From Solirubrobacteraceae bacterium (GTDB lineage Bacteria; Actinomycetota; Thermoleophilia; Solirubrobacterales; Solirubrobacteraceae), in the NCBI GenBank assembly GCA_017882405.1, contig JADGPO010000112.1:1-18423 (forward strand): a stretch of 18,423 nt of DNA. The letters run 5' to 3'. The notes under the pieces are model-generated. The model was not told the DNA's origin and made no database searches. It worked only from the letters and a program-made list of their open reading frames with translations. Positions 1-6,378 of the stretch are shown here, piece after piece. Each line of letters opens with the position of its first letter. The first letter of the stretch is position 1. Both the position numbers and the translations under genes were made by a program.

Positions 1-491
1 CTCCATCTCTCGCACAGCACCGTTTTATGGAGTTCTACCTACTCGTCCTCCTCCAACGTTCGTGACACACGCTTCGCAGGTACTACGGGACCGTCAGACT
101 TCCCACGATCGTGCATCACGGGATTACGGCCTTGGCCTTTCCCGCACGACCCGCCCAGCCATCACCACAAGCGGGTGATCATGGGACCTCCCGGTTCTCG
201 CGCCCGGAGACTCCGTACATGCACAGGTTCTTCGACCCCGCGGGGTCCGCCGACGACTCGCGAAAACGCCGCCGATGGTATTGCCTTCCGCACTGTAAGA
301 CAGCGTCGGCACCCCAAACAAGGAGATTTCGAGGCTCAATAGCCCGGCCTGCACGTACCCCTACCGACGCTTCGCCGCCGCCCTCACGGACGGGCAACGC
401 ACGGCTCGGGGCCATCGTGGATCGCTAACCCTTCGATGTTGGACTCTCTCATTCCTTTCTCCGGACCGGTTTATCCCGGCGCTCCCTACAC
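1..491 (-). mobile_element. Probable decayed group II intron, 5' region (partial)
   Basis: No convincing protein gene fills this stretch. Read on the minus strand, about 491 to 117 resembles the structured 5' part of a bacterial group II intron, with many short GC-rich hairpins and a possible 5' end beginning GTGTAGGGAG at 491 (near the GUGYG consensus). It leads into a short reading frame at 116-39 whose start matches my memory of intron-encoded reverse transcriptase N-termini. The element runs off the left edge, so domains V/VI and the catalytic RT domains cannot be seen. The base composition is less GC-rich than the neighbouring genes. The intron call rests on recalled similarity of the pre-ORF region and the RT leader peptide, not on a folded structure. 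It could instead be an unrelated structured RNA or plain intergenic DNA. Confidence 0.45.
39..116 (-). pseudogene. N-terminal leader of group II intron reverse transcriptase, stopped after 25 codons
   Basis: The minus-strand ATG at 116 opens a 25-residue frame beginning MHDRGKSDGPVVPAK and ending at TAG (41-39). In many group II intron-encoded reverse transcriptases the protein starts with a similar MHDR-x-x-SD-x-x-VP-x-K segment, which continues into a basic linker before the RT palm. Here the frame stops in an acidic stretch (TLEEDE) and no RT motif follows within the window. The likely reading is a decayed or frameshifted RT gene whose remainder, if present, lies left of position 1. The peptide is too short for certainty. 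Confidence 0.35.
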
Positions 492-511
492 AGTTCCTCC
501 GACACTCCCGT

Positions 512-1060
512 TCAGCCGCTCAGCGAGCGGTCGACCGCTCGCGCGACCTGCTCGCGAGACCGGGCTCGGACTGCGCCGCTGAGTGCCGACTTCCAGCGCT
601 CCGGAGTCACCGATGGCTGCTTGATTCCGAGGTCCGCGAGCAACACGGCCTGATCGACGTGGCCCGCGATCTCCTCGGCGCGTCGCTGGGCGGCGATGTG
701 CTGCGCACGGTAGAGCGGCGTGCGGCCGCCCTCTTTCGAAAGGCTCAGCAGATCGCCGGCGACCAGCGGAACCGCCCGGCGCGCGCATTTCTCCCATGGC
801 GCGTCGGCGGCCGAGTGCACGACCACCTGACGAACGGCTCGCCAACCGGCATGGTGAGAGTCACAGCGAGCGACGAGGAAGCGAGCGAGCGCCTCGGCCA
901 GACGCGGCGCGCCTGCCTCGGACCCGTGCCTATCGAGATGACGCAATGCGGCGCCCACCGCCGCTCCGCGTTCGACCGCCTTGACCAGCTGCAGCGCACT
1001 CCGGCGCGGCTTGCGTGTTTCATTGTCGATCCTTGCACCGTACTCCCAAACTGGTTTCAC
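512..1060 (-). CDS. Hypothetical protein, 182 aa
   Basis: A GTG-started frame of 182 codons that I do not recognise. The product is rich in Arg and Ala and predicted soluble, with no signal peptide or membrane segment visible. The central part (about residues 36-110) has a helical look, with HLDRHG, ARFLVARC and VVVHSAADAPWEK segments. The last 50 residues contain SVTPERWKSALSGAVRAR, which also looks helical. Its composition is reasonable for a real protein, but no Shine-Dalgarno sequence precedes the GTG, and an overlapping ATG-started frame of 97 codons (1038-745, minus) competes. The 3' end contains a perfect 20-bp palindrome. It lies between an isoaspartyl-peptidase stub and the presumed intron, so it too may be a fragment created by a deletion. 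Confidence 0.35.
   Translation of the reverse strand: MKPVWEYGARIDNETRKPRRSALQLVKAVERGAAVGAALRHLDRHGSEAGAPRLAEALARFLVARCDSHHAGWRAVRQVVVHSAADAPWEKCARRAVPLVAGDLLSLSKEGGRTPLYRAQHIAAQRRAEEIAGHVDQAVLLADLGIKQPSVTPERWKSALSGAVRARSREQVARAVDRSLSG
523..542. repeat. Perfect 20-bp palindrome
   Basis: The sequence gcgagcggtcgaccgctcgc is its own reverse complement and is centred on a SalI-like tcga. It overlaps the last codons of the 182-aa hypothetical frame and lies about 31 bp upstream (minus strand) of the presumed intron 5' end. It could form an 8-bp GC stem with a 4-nt loop. No T-run follows on either strand, so an intrinsic terminator is not obvious. Group IIC introns are known to insert next to hairpins, which makes the position suggestive only. 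Confidence 0.5.
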
Positions 1061-1116
1061 GAAGACCGAGTCGGGCCAGCGTCAAATCGGAACTCTCGCC
1101 CCTGGTGGTTGCCGAG

Positions 1117-1338
1117 TCAGACCCACGCGGCCGGCTCCTCGCCCGCTCGCCAGGTTCCTTCATCCACCGCAGACCGCCCGCCCTCCAACACCGCACGAGC
1201 CACATCCGCCGCCTCCAACACCGCCGCGCGGACATCATCACGCTCCATCAGCTCCACCGACCGAGCCCCAGCACCAGCATGAAGCACCACCACCGGGCCG
1301 CCCGAGCGAGTTTGACGGGCCTGCGCGTCGCGCGGCAC
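1117..1338 (-). pseudogene. Isoaspartyl peptidase / type 2 asparaginase, N-terminal stub
   Basis: Starts at GTG 1338, nine bases after the stop of the upstream PPOX gene, so the two were probably co-transcribed. Residues 14-24 (GPVVVLHAGAG) match the opening strand of Ntn-hydrolase isoaspartyl peptidases (normally VHGGAG). The next stretch (VRAAVLEAADVARAVLEGG, then RSAVD) matches the first helix and the GGSALDA turn of that family. Family members run to about 300 residues, with a catalytic Thr near the middle. This frame ends after 73 residues at TGA (1119-1117), so the nucleophile and the whole beta subunit are missing. The fragment uses many T-ending codons (gct, ggt, cgt, gat), unlike its GC3-rich neighbours, which hints at separate ancestry. 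Confidence 0.6.
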
Positions 1339-1346
1339 AGCGGTGG

Positions 1347-1772
1347 TCAGCCGCCGCTCGCCCAGGGTCCGACGCCGCCCAGGCGATCGGGAGTTATGTG
1401 CAGCACGTAACCCGGTCCTGCTATCCCTGGCGGAGGAAAGACGACCTCCGGCCCCAGATAGACGTGAGCGAGGTCCTGCAGCAGGGCAGCCGCACCGCCC
1501 TCCTGTACTCGGGCATGGCCGTGCACCACGAGATACTCGCGCAAACCTCGATCGTTCAGGCCGGGGCCCTCCAGGGACAGGACGACGCGAGGGTCGCGCT
1601 CGACGTTGCGGACCTTCTGGCGGCGCATCATGTGGCCACTGACGATCTCGTCACCATCGACGCCGACCCAGATGCAGCTGAGCTGGGGACTCCCGTCCGG
1701 GTTGAGCGTCACGAGATGCGCAAGCGCGTCGGACTGCAATAGCTCGAGCGCCTCTGGACCCAAAATCGACAT
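1347..1772 (-). CDS. PPOX-class F420/FMN-dependent oxidoreductase
   Basis: A complete 141-residue protein of the split-barrel pyridoxamine 5'-phosphate oxidase-like fold, the size of many actinobacterial F420- or FMN-binding reductases. Visible hallmarks are the opening helix (EALELLQSDALAHLVT), the strand NPDGSPQLSCIWVGVDGDEI, the cofactor-phosphate region MMRRQKVRNVERDPRVVLSL, and the later strand YLVVHGHARV. The start is well supported: ATG at 1772 is preceded by GGAGAGGAGG a few bases upstream. It is transcribed away from the glutathione S-transferase-like gene, and the shared 99-bp spacer carries an inverted repeat. The substrate cannot be told from sequence; the family reduces quinones, biliverdin and various enones. 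Confidence 0.85.
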   Translation of the reverse strand: MSILGPEALELLQSDALAHLVTLNPDGSPQLSCIWVGVDGDEIVSGHMMRRQKVRNVERDPRVVLSLEGPGLNDRGLREYLVVHGHARVQEGGAAALLQDLAHVYLGPEVVFPPPGIAGPGYVLHITPDRLGGVGPWASGG

Positions 1773-1791
1773 GGCCCTCCTCTCCTCGGTT

Positions 1792-1821
1792 GCCGTGAGC
1801 GCCAGGGTAACTCCTCACGGC
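1792..1821. promoter_or_regulatory. Inverted repeat in divergent spacer (candidate operator)
   Basis: Two perfect 8-bp arms, GCCGTGAG (1792-1799) and CTCACGGC (1814-1821), flank a 14-bp spacer midway between the divergent PPOX and GST-like genes. Within the spacer, TACCCT read on the minus strand (1809-1804) could serve as a -10 element for the PPOX gene, giving a leader of roughly 25 nt that includes its strong Shine-Dalgarno sequence. An operator over a promoter is a reasonable inference, but no regulator is encoded beside it. Confidence 0.35.
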
Positions 1822-1859
1822 CATGATCTGAACAAGCGCGGCGGCGTTCTCCGATGACG

Positions 1860-1865
1860 TAGTCT
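1860..1865 (+). promoter_or_regulatory. Possible -10 element for a leaderless GST-like transcript
   Basis: TAGTCT fits the actinobacterial TAnnnT -10 pattern and ends six bases before the GTG at 1872. That spacing would place the transcription start at or next to the start codon, consistent with the absence of a Shine-Dalgarno sequence. No clear -35 is seen. Confidence 0.25.
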
Positions 1866-1871
1866 CGCCGC

Positions 1872-2210
1872 GTGCCTACGCCTCGCCTGTGGTCCTGGAG
1901 CCTGTCCCCGTTCGCGGGCAAGGCCCGGATCGCCTTCGCCGAGAAGGGCGTGGAGGTCGTGCTGATCGAGATCGATCCGCGCGAACGCCCGGCGAGGCTC
2001 CGGGATCTCAATCCGAGCAATCGGGTTCCCGTCCTCGAAGTCGGGGACATCGCGATCCGCGAGTCGACCGCGATCTGCGAATGGCTTGAAGGCACCTACC
2101 CCGAGCCGAGTCTGTGGCCGGCAAATCCGGCGGCTGGAAGCGGCTCACGGGGATCCGCCGCTACCGCCTGCTCGTCCGGCTCTCGAACGCCGCCGTCGCT
2201 CCTGGTCTGA
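1872..2210 (+). pseudogene. Glutathione S-transferase, N-terminal thioredoxin domain only
   Basis: The GTG-started frame gives a clean GST N-terminal domain for about 82 residues. It shows the catalytic-region SPFAGKAR motif, the NPSNRVPVL segment with the cis-proline, and the glutathione-contacting ES pair in IRESTAICEWLEG. After PEPSLWP (about 2123) similarity to GST stops. The remaining residues of the 112-aa frame are low-complexity Ser/Gly/Ala, and the all-helical C-terminal domain (another 110 or so residues in the family) is absent. In another frame the same DNA reads GGWKRLTGIRRYRLLVRL and onwards to about 2271, which looks like the tail of a different protein. A deletion joining two genes near 2125 is the simplest explanation. 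It is unlikely to be a functional transferase. Confidence 0.7.
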
Positions 2211-2252
2211 GCGACGGCGATGGCCAGGCACGCCGACGATCGACGACCGACG

Positions 2253-2576
2253 ATGACCGACCCGGTTGAGCTGACCTACAACCTGCACCTCGTGCCGCCC
2301 GGGCGCGTCCCCTTCCGGCGTTGGCGCTGGGAGCTGTGGCACGGGCCGCAGCTGTTGGCCGCCGGCTGGCGGGTCAGCACGCTGCATGCCCAACGCGCCC
2401 TGCGCACGCACGCCTCGGGCTACGCGCATCGCGTCAACGGGCTGCACGCGCTGCGCCCCGATGCCGCGCGCGCTCCGGAGTCGGTGTGGCACGGCAGCCG
2501 CGTCACGATCGATTGCGGCGCGGTGCGGGTCGTGCTGACCCCGCGGGCGCTGCGCGAGTGGCCGGCGGCCGCCTGA
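2253..2576 (+). CDS. Small hypothetical protein, about 107 aa
   Basis: The preferred start is ATG 2253 (MTDPVELTYN), because conserved-looking sequence begins there; an in-frame ATG at 2220 would add eleven residues of repetitive Arg/Asp sequence. The protein is compact and mixed alpha/beta, with an aromatic- and Trp-rich stretch (PFRRWRWELWHGPQLL), a helical middle (AQRALRTHASGYAHRV) and a closing strand pair (SRVTIDCGAVRVVLTPRAL). No signal peptide or membrane helix is visible. I do not recognise the family; proteins of this flavour occur as uncharacterised small proteins in actinobacteria. It follows the truncated GST, and no obvious promoter or strong ribosome binding site is seen. Confidence 0.55.
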   Translation: MTDPVELTYNLHLVPPGRVPFRRWRWELWHGPQLLAAGWRVSTLHAQRALRTHASGYAHRVNGLHALRPDAARAPESVWHGSRVTIDCGAVRVVLTPRALREWPAAA

Positions 2577-2759
2577 CCACCCCTCACCGAGGCAGGTGGC
2601 TTCGCGACCGATCCGGCGCTACCGTCTAGGTAGGTCAGGGGGACGAGTATCAAGTTTGCTCGGCCGAGCTGACTATGGGACGCGAGGACGTATCGGCACA
2701 TCCAGGTCGATTGGACTTGCGTCCCGCTTTTGCAGGCCCGCCGCCCAGCCCGCCCGCCG

Positions 2760-3938
2760 GTGACCGCCGACACCAACCAGACCGCAGCGGACGCAGCCTC
2801 GCTCGGGACGGTGGCGCGTGAGTGGACCTGGATCGGGCTGACCGGCTTCGGTGGTCCGCCCGCGCACATCGCGCTGCTGCGGGCGCTGGTGGTGCAGCGC
2901 AAGCAATGGATGGACGCCCACGCGTTCGAGGATGCCAACGCCGCCTGCGGCCTGCTGCCGGGACCGGCCTCCACGCAGCTGGCGATCTTCTGCGCCTACC
3001 GCGTCGCGGGCCCCGTCGGCGCGATCGTGGGCGGTCTGGGTTTCATCATCCCGGCCGTTGCCCTGATCCTCCCGCTGTCGGCACTGTTTCTCGCCCACTC
3101 ACCGCCGCTGTGGGTGCGCGGCGCGGGCGCGGGTGCGGGAGCCGCGGTCGCGGCCGTGGCTGTGCAGGCCGCCCGGGGGCTCATCGGCCCCAGCTTCGAG
3201 CGCGTGCGCGGCCACCGCGATCGCCGGGCGCGCTGGCTCGCCTACCTCCTGGCCGGCACCGTCGCGGCTGCGCTGATCGGTCCCTACCTGGTGCTCGCGC
3301 TGCTGGCCTGCGGCCTCGCCGAGCTCATGCTGCAACGACGGCGGCTTCCCGGAATCGGCGGTCGCGGCGCCACGATCGCCCCGCTGCTGCCCGCCTCGAT
3401 CGCCTCGGGCGGGATCGGTGCGCTCGCCTGGACGGCGTTCAAGGTCGGAGCGCTCTCGTTCGGCGGCGGCTTCGTGATCGTCCCGCTGATGCAGAGCGAC
3501 GCCGTGCACACCTACCACTGGATGACCAATTCGATGTTTCTCAACGCGGTCGCCCTCGGCCAGGTCACCCCCGGTCCGGTGGTGGCAACCGTCGCCGCCG
3601 TCGGCTACGCCGCCCACGGGCTCGCCGGTGGCCTGCTGGCCGCCGCGGTCGCGTTCGTCCCCTCGTTCTCGTTCATCCTGCTCGCCGGCGGACGCTTCGA
3701 GCGACTGCGCGAAAACGGCAGTCCGCGGGCATTCCTCGACGGCGCCGGCCCCGCCGCGATCGGGGCGATCCTCGGTGCCGCGATAACCCTCGCCACGGCG
3801 CTGCACGAGACCTGGCAGTTCGCGATCCTCACCGCCGCCGCGATCGCGCTGCTAGTGCTGCGCCGCGGCGTGGTGGCGACGCTGCTCGGCGCTGCGGGAC
3901 TGGGCGTCATCGCGGCCCTCGCCGGTGCCGGCCTCTAG
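2760..3938 (+). CDS. chrA: Chromate transporter, ChrA (CHR family)
   Basis: A long-form, two-domain CHR-family membrane protein of about 392 residues that would export chromate (or an anion such as sulfate) across the inner membrane. The first half carries WIGLTGFGGPPAHIALLR and the LLPGPASTQLAIF signature followed by a glycine-rich helix. The second half repeats the plan with GALSFGGGFVIVPLM and ALGQVTPGPVVATVAAVGY. About ten to twelve hydrophobic segments are visible, and the length is typical of bacterial ChrA. The start is uncertain: GTG 2760 is chosen over TTG 2730 because the intervening residues are proline/arginine-rich and atypical, and GTG 2811 (VAREWTW) is also possible. No clear ribosome binding site exists. 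It stands alone, convergent with the PLP enzyme, with no ChrB regulator nearby. Confidence 0.88.
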   Translation: MTADTNQTAADAASLGTVAREWTWIGLTGFGGPPAHIALLRALVVQRKQWMDAHAFEDANAACGLLPGPASTQLAIFCAYRVAGPVGAIVGGLGFIIPAVALILPLSALFLAHSPPLWVRGAGAGAGAAVAAVAVQAARGLIGPSFERVRGHRDRRARWLAYLLAGTVAAALIGPYLVLALLACGLAELMLQRRRLPGIGGRGATIAPLLPASIASGGIGALAWTAFKVGALSFGGGFVIVPLMQSDAVHTYHWMTNSMFLNAVALGQVTPGPVVATVAAVGYAAHGLAGGLLAAAVAFVPSFSFILLAGGRFERLRENGSPRAFLDGAGPAAIGAILGAAITLATALHETWQFAILTAAAIALLVLRRGVVATLLGAAGLGVIAALAGAGL

Positions 3939-4007
3939 CGCTCAGCCGCCGTCGACCAGGCGCGTCACCCCCTCCTCTGATCTCTTGGCGGTGCTTGCTT
4001 TCAGCTT

Positions 4008-5135
4008 TCAGCCTCCGGGCCCGGCGGCCCCGATGCTCCAGGCGTCGACGACCTCGTCGCCGCTGACGACCAGCGCGCGGCGGTGCAGGTTCGCCGCCGC
4101 GCACGCGTGGTTGGGCACGACGCGAACGCGGTCCCCCACACGCAGCTCGCTCGGCTCTGCGCTGGTGACGATCGCGTGCTGCTCGTAGAGCCGCTCGACG
4201 ACCAGTTCGGGTCGTCCGCACACCAGGCCGAACCCCTCCGTGCGCGTGGTCAGCCGTTCGGCGCTCAACGCCTTGGACCCCGCGTCGAGGATCACGCGCC
4301 GCGGGTCGGGGCGTCCGATCACGGTCGCCAGGACGCTGAGTGCGCAGCGCTCGGGCTCCACGAGTCCGAGCGCCACCTGGGTCGCGTCGTAGAAGACGTA
4401 GTTGCCGGGGCGCATCTCGGTGATCCCGGTCCCCGGCCGCAGACGGTGGGCGGTGGGCGTCGTGCCGGCGCTGAGCGCCGGGCACCCCACTCCGACGGCC
4501 TCGAGCGCCTCGGCGGATGCCCGCAGTGCCGTGCGCTCGTCGTCGGCGACGCGATCGAGATCCGCGTCGTCGCGGGCGCCGTAGGCGTGGCCGCCGAACG
4601 TCATCAGCCCTCCGAACGGGCAGTCCGGGGCGCGTGGTGCCTGGGCGATCGCCGCCGCCGTCGCCTCGCCCGGGGCCGTGCCCAGCCGCCCCGTCCCGCA
4701 GTCCACCTCCCACAGGAAAGGGATGACGACCCGGGCTGAGCGGCACGCCTCGATCAGCGCGTGAAGCACCGCGACGTCGTCGAGGACGACGCGCAGGCGC
4801 GCGTGCCGCGCGAGCTTGGTCAGGCGCTCCAGCCGCCAGTCCCCCACCGGCGGATAGGCGAGCAGCACGTCGGCGAAGCCCTCGGCGACGAAGTACTCGG
4901 CTTCGGCGACCGTGGCCACGGTGACGCCGGCCGCGCCGTGCTCTCGCTGCAGGCCGGCGATCTCCGCGCACTTGTGGGTCTTGGCGTGCGGCCACAGCCC
5001 AACCCCGGCGGCGCGGGCGCGCTGCGCCATCTCCCGGAGGTTGGCGACCAGCGCATCGCGATCGAAGACGAGCGCCGGGGTGGCCTCCGTCCACAGGGCT
5101 CCGACGGGCCGCATCCCGGCAACGTACCATTTCAC
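4008..5135 (-). CDS. D-threonine aldolase / D-serine dehydratase-like PLP enzyme (type III fold)
   Basis: A complete 375-residue enzyme with an alanine-racemase-like TIM barrel and the D-serine-dehydratase-like C-terminal beta domain. The PLP lysine is K52 in PHAKTHK. TVAEAEYF and GGLMTFGGHAY are typical barrel segments. SAGTTPT is the phosphate-binding region and MRPGNYVFYD the active-site strand. The C-terminal metal site reads PNHAC, giving His343 and Cys345. From family knowledge, His-x-Cys is the zinc site of eukaryotic D-serine dehydratases, while D-threonine aldolases usually have His-x-Asp, so a dehydratase-like activity on a D-hydroxyamino acid is a fair inference. The start could be ATG 5135 or, more typically, ATG 5114 (MRPVGALW). 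It is divergent from a cyclodeaminase-family remnant five bases away. Two stop codons in tandem close the gene. Confidence 0.8.
   Translation of the reverse strand: MKWYVAGMRPVGALWTEATPALVFDRDALVANLREMAQRARAAGVGLWPHAKTHKCAEIAGLQREHGAAGVTVATVAEAEYFVAEGFADVLLAYPPVGDWRLERLTKLARHARLRVVLDDVAVLHALIEACRSARVVIPFLWEVDCGTGRLGTAPGEATAAAIAQAPRAPDCPFGGLMTFGGHAYGARDDADLDRVADDERTALRASAEALEAVGVGCPALSAGTTPTAHRLRPGTGITEMRPGNYVFYDATQVALGLVEPERCALSVLATVIGRPDPRRVILDAGSKALSAERLTTRTEGFGLVCGRPELVVERLYEQHAIVTSAEPSELRVGDRVRVVPNHACAAANLHRRALVVSGDEVVDAWSIGAAGPGG
5125..5130 (+). promoter_or_regulatory. Possible -10 element for the cyclodeaminase-family gene
   Basis: TACCAT lies ten bases before ATG 5141, inside a locally AT-richer patch. 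The spacing suits a leaderless or nearly leaderless transcript, which would explain the missing Shine-Dalgarno sequence. The element also lies at the 5' end of the opposite PLP-enzyme gene, so the two transcripts may share control. No good -35 is visible. Confidence 0.22.
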
Positions 5136-5140
5136 ATTGC

Positions 5141-5460
5141 ATGTCGCCGCCGGCCTCTCTTCCGTACGTGTCGGGCGCCGAGCTCGAGCGGCTGCTGCCC
5201 TACGGCGATGCCGTCGACGCGCTGCGCGCGGCGTTCAGCGAGACGCGCGCCGACGCGCCCGATCGCGTACGCGTCGACGTCCCCGGAGGGGAGCTCCTGC
5301 TGATGCCGGCCTTCGGATCCGAGGGAGTCGGGGTCAAGCTGCGACGCAGTGCCTGGCTCGGGTCCGAGCCTCACGGCTGGTGGTATTCGGCGCCGGTCGC
5401 CGGGGACCTCACCGACCTGGCGCGCGGAGCCGTCACGCGGGTGAACCCCGAGCTGCCAGC
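5141..5460 (+). pseudogene. Ornithine cyclodeaminase / mu-crystallin family, gutted remnant
   Basis: The first 67 residues from ATG 5141 are a good N-terminus of this NAD(P)-dependent family: PYVSGAELERLLPYGDAVDA, then a dimerisation strand and GGELLLMPAFGSEGVGVKL. About 60 residues that should follow are missing. At about 5370 another frame gives SRLVVFGAG, the start of the family's Rossmann fold. A further jump gives GDLTDLARGAVTRVNPEL (5402-5455), which matches the C-terminal helix region. Only about 110 of the usual 310-330 residues remain, in two frames, and the end overlaps the 3' end of the convergent GntR gene. Relatives make proline from ornithine or reduce ketimines, and a link with the divergent amino-acid enzyme is plausible. 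The product here is not functional. Confidence 0.72.
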
Positions 5461-6110
5461 CCCGCCGGCAGCCGCCCGGCCGACAGCTCACGCGTGTAAT
5501 TCAGGTGCGCGCGCATCAGTGCCTGCGCCGACTCGGCGTCCCGGCGACAGACCGCCTCCAGGATCGGGCGGTGCTCGAGCGCCGAGGCCATCAGCTGACC
5601 TGACTCGGCGAGGACCTTGATCCCGGCCAGCCGCGTCTGGTTGCGCAGCTGCCCGACCAGGCGCACCAGCCGCGCATTGCCTCCCAGGGCCAGCAGGCTG
5701 AGATGGAGGTCGCGGTCGGCGAACAGGAACTCGGCGGCATCGCTGCTCTGCGCCGCCGCCTCGATGCGGTCCACCTTGGCAAACAGGGCCTCCAGCTCCT
5801 CGTCGCCGGCGCGAGCGACCACGTTCATCATCGCCGGCACCTCGAGCATCTGACGAAGCTCTGAGATCTCATCCAGGGCGTCCTCGTCGACGACGACCAC
5901 GCGAAAGCCGCGGTTGCGCACCGGTTCCACGAGCCCGTCGTTGACGAGGTCGAGCATCGCCTCGCGCACCGGGGTCGCCGACACGCCCAGCCGCTCGGCG
6001 AGCGCCGGAGCGGAGTAGATCTCGCCCGGCTCGAGTTCGCCGGCGACGATGCTCGCCCGGAGCATCTCCACCGCCTGGCCGCGCAGGTTGGGCGTGGTGA
6101 GTGGCCTCAT
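5433..6110 (-). CDS. GntR-family transcriptional regulator, FadR/FCD subfamily
   Basis: A 225-residue regulator with a winged helix-turn-helix (about residues 8-74, including LAERLGVSATPVREAMLDLV) and an FCD ligand domain (about 80-210). The usual FCD metal/ligand positions are present: Asp and His in DRDLHLSL, His in ALEHRPILEAV and His in MRAHLNYTREL. It is likely to sense an organic acid and repress the adjoining catabolic genes. ATG 6110 has no Shine-Dalgarno sequence, but TACCGT lies seven bases upstream (6123-6118), fitting a leaderless mRNA. It reads in the same direction as the catabolic remnants upstream. Its C-terminal tail (AGLAARGSPA) runs into the convergent cyclodeaminase remnant and may have been altered by the deletion there, but the domains look complete. 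Confidence 0.88.
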   Translation of the reverse strand: MRPLTTPNLRGQAVEMLRASIVAGELEPGEIYSAPALAERLGVSATPVREAMLDLVNDGLVEPVRNRGFRVVVVDEDALDEISELRQMLEVPAMMNVVARAGDEELEALFAKVDRIEAAAQSSDAAEFLFADRDLHLSLLALGGNARLVRLVGQLRNQTRLAGIKVLAESGQLMASALEHRPILEAVCRRDAESAQALMRAHLNYTRELSAGRLPAGLAARGSPA

Positions 6111-6117
6111 GGGGCAA

Positions 6118-6123
6118 ACGGTA
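6118..6123 (-). promoter_or_regulatory. Possible -10 element for leaderless gntR transcript
   Basis: On the minus strand TACCGT is followed by TTGCCCC and then the ATG at 6110. The TAnnnT match and the 7-base gap are what is expected when transcription starts at the start codon. No -35 was identified. Confidence 0.3.
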
Positions 6124-6140
6124 GCTCCTGCGTCAGCCCG

Positions 6141-6378
6141 TCAGCTCTCGTGAAGGATCACGCCCCGGATGTTCTTGCCGTCGAGCAGGTCCCGGTAGCC
6201 CTCGTTGACCTCTTCCAGGGCATACCGGCGGGTGATGATCTCATCGAGCTTGGGTCGCACAGGTTCTGGTGACCGGTCGAGCAGTAGCGACAGCGGCCAC
6301 AGCGGGGATGTAGGAGGTGACGACGTGATCGCCGGGAGCGACCCGGGTGACACCGTCGCCCACCGCCTCGACGACGCC
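6141..6378 (-). pseudogene. Zinc-dependent alcohol dehydrogenase (NDMA-type MDR), remnant
   Basis: Three pieces in sequence order belong to one medium-chain dehydrogenase: GVVEAVGDGVTRVAPGDHVV (near the catalytic-zinc GHE region), then after a one-base frameshift near 6305 CGRCRYCSTGHQNLCDP (the four-cysteine structural zinc lobe), then after a large deletion near 6252 KLDEIITRRYALEEVNEGYR to the C-terminal GKNIRGVILHES. The wording of the C-terminus is like NDMA-dependent actinobacterial alcohol dehydrogenases, which use a tightly bound nicotinamide cofactor. The first 60 or so residues, the Rossmann cofactor domain and most catalytic residues are gone. Its left join is directly to an FAD-monooxygenase fragment, so together they form a fused nonsense reading frame. 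It cannot be active. Confidence 0.72.

Noticed and set aside
111..428. 105-codon plus-strand frame in the left region
   Set aside because: Arg/Pro/Ser-rich composition with no domain-like pattern; it overlaps the structured intron-like region and better explains nothing.
981..1742. 253-codon plus-strand frame
   Set aside because: Antisense to the well-supported PPOX gene and the peptidase stub; composition is low-complexity Pro/His/Arg in its first half.
2822..4066. 414-codon plus-strand frame over chrA
   Set aside because: Arg/Ala-rich shadow of chrA in another frame; chrA has full family motifs.
3907..5142. 411-codon minus-strand frame
   Set aside because: Out-of-frame shadow of the PLP enzyme gene with extreme Arg/Gly content.
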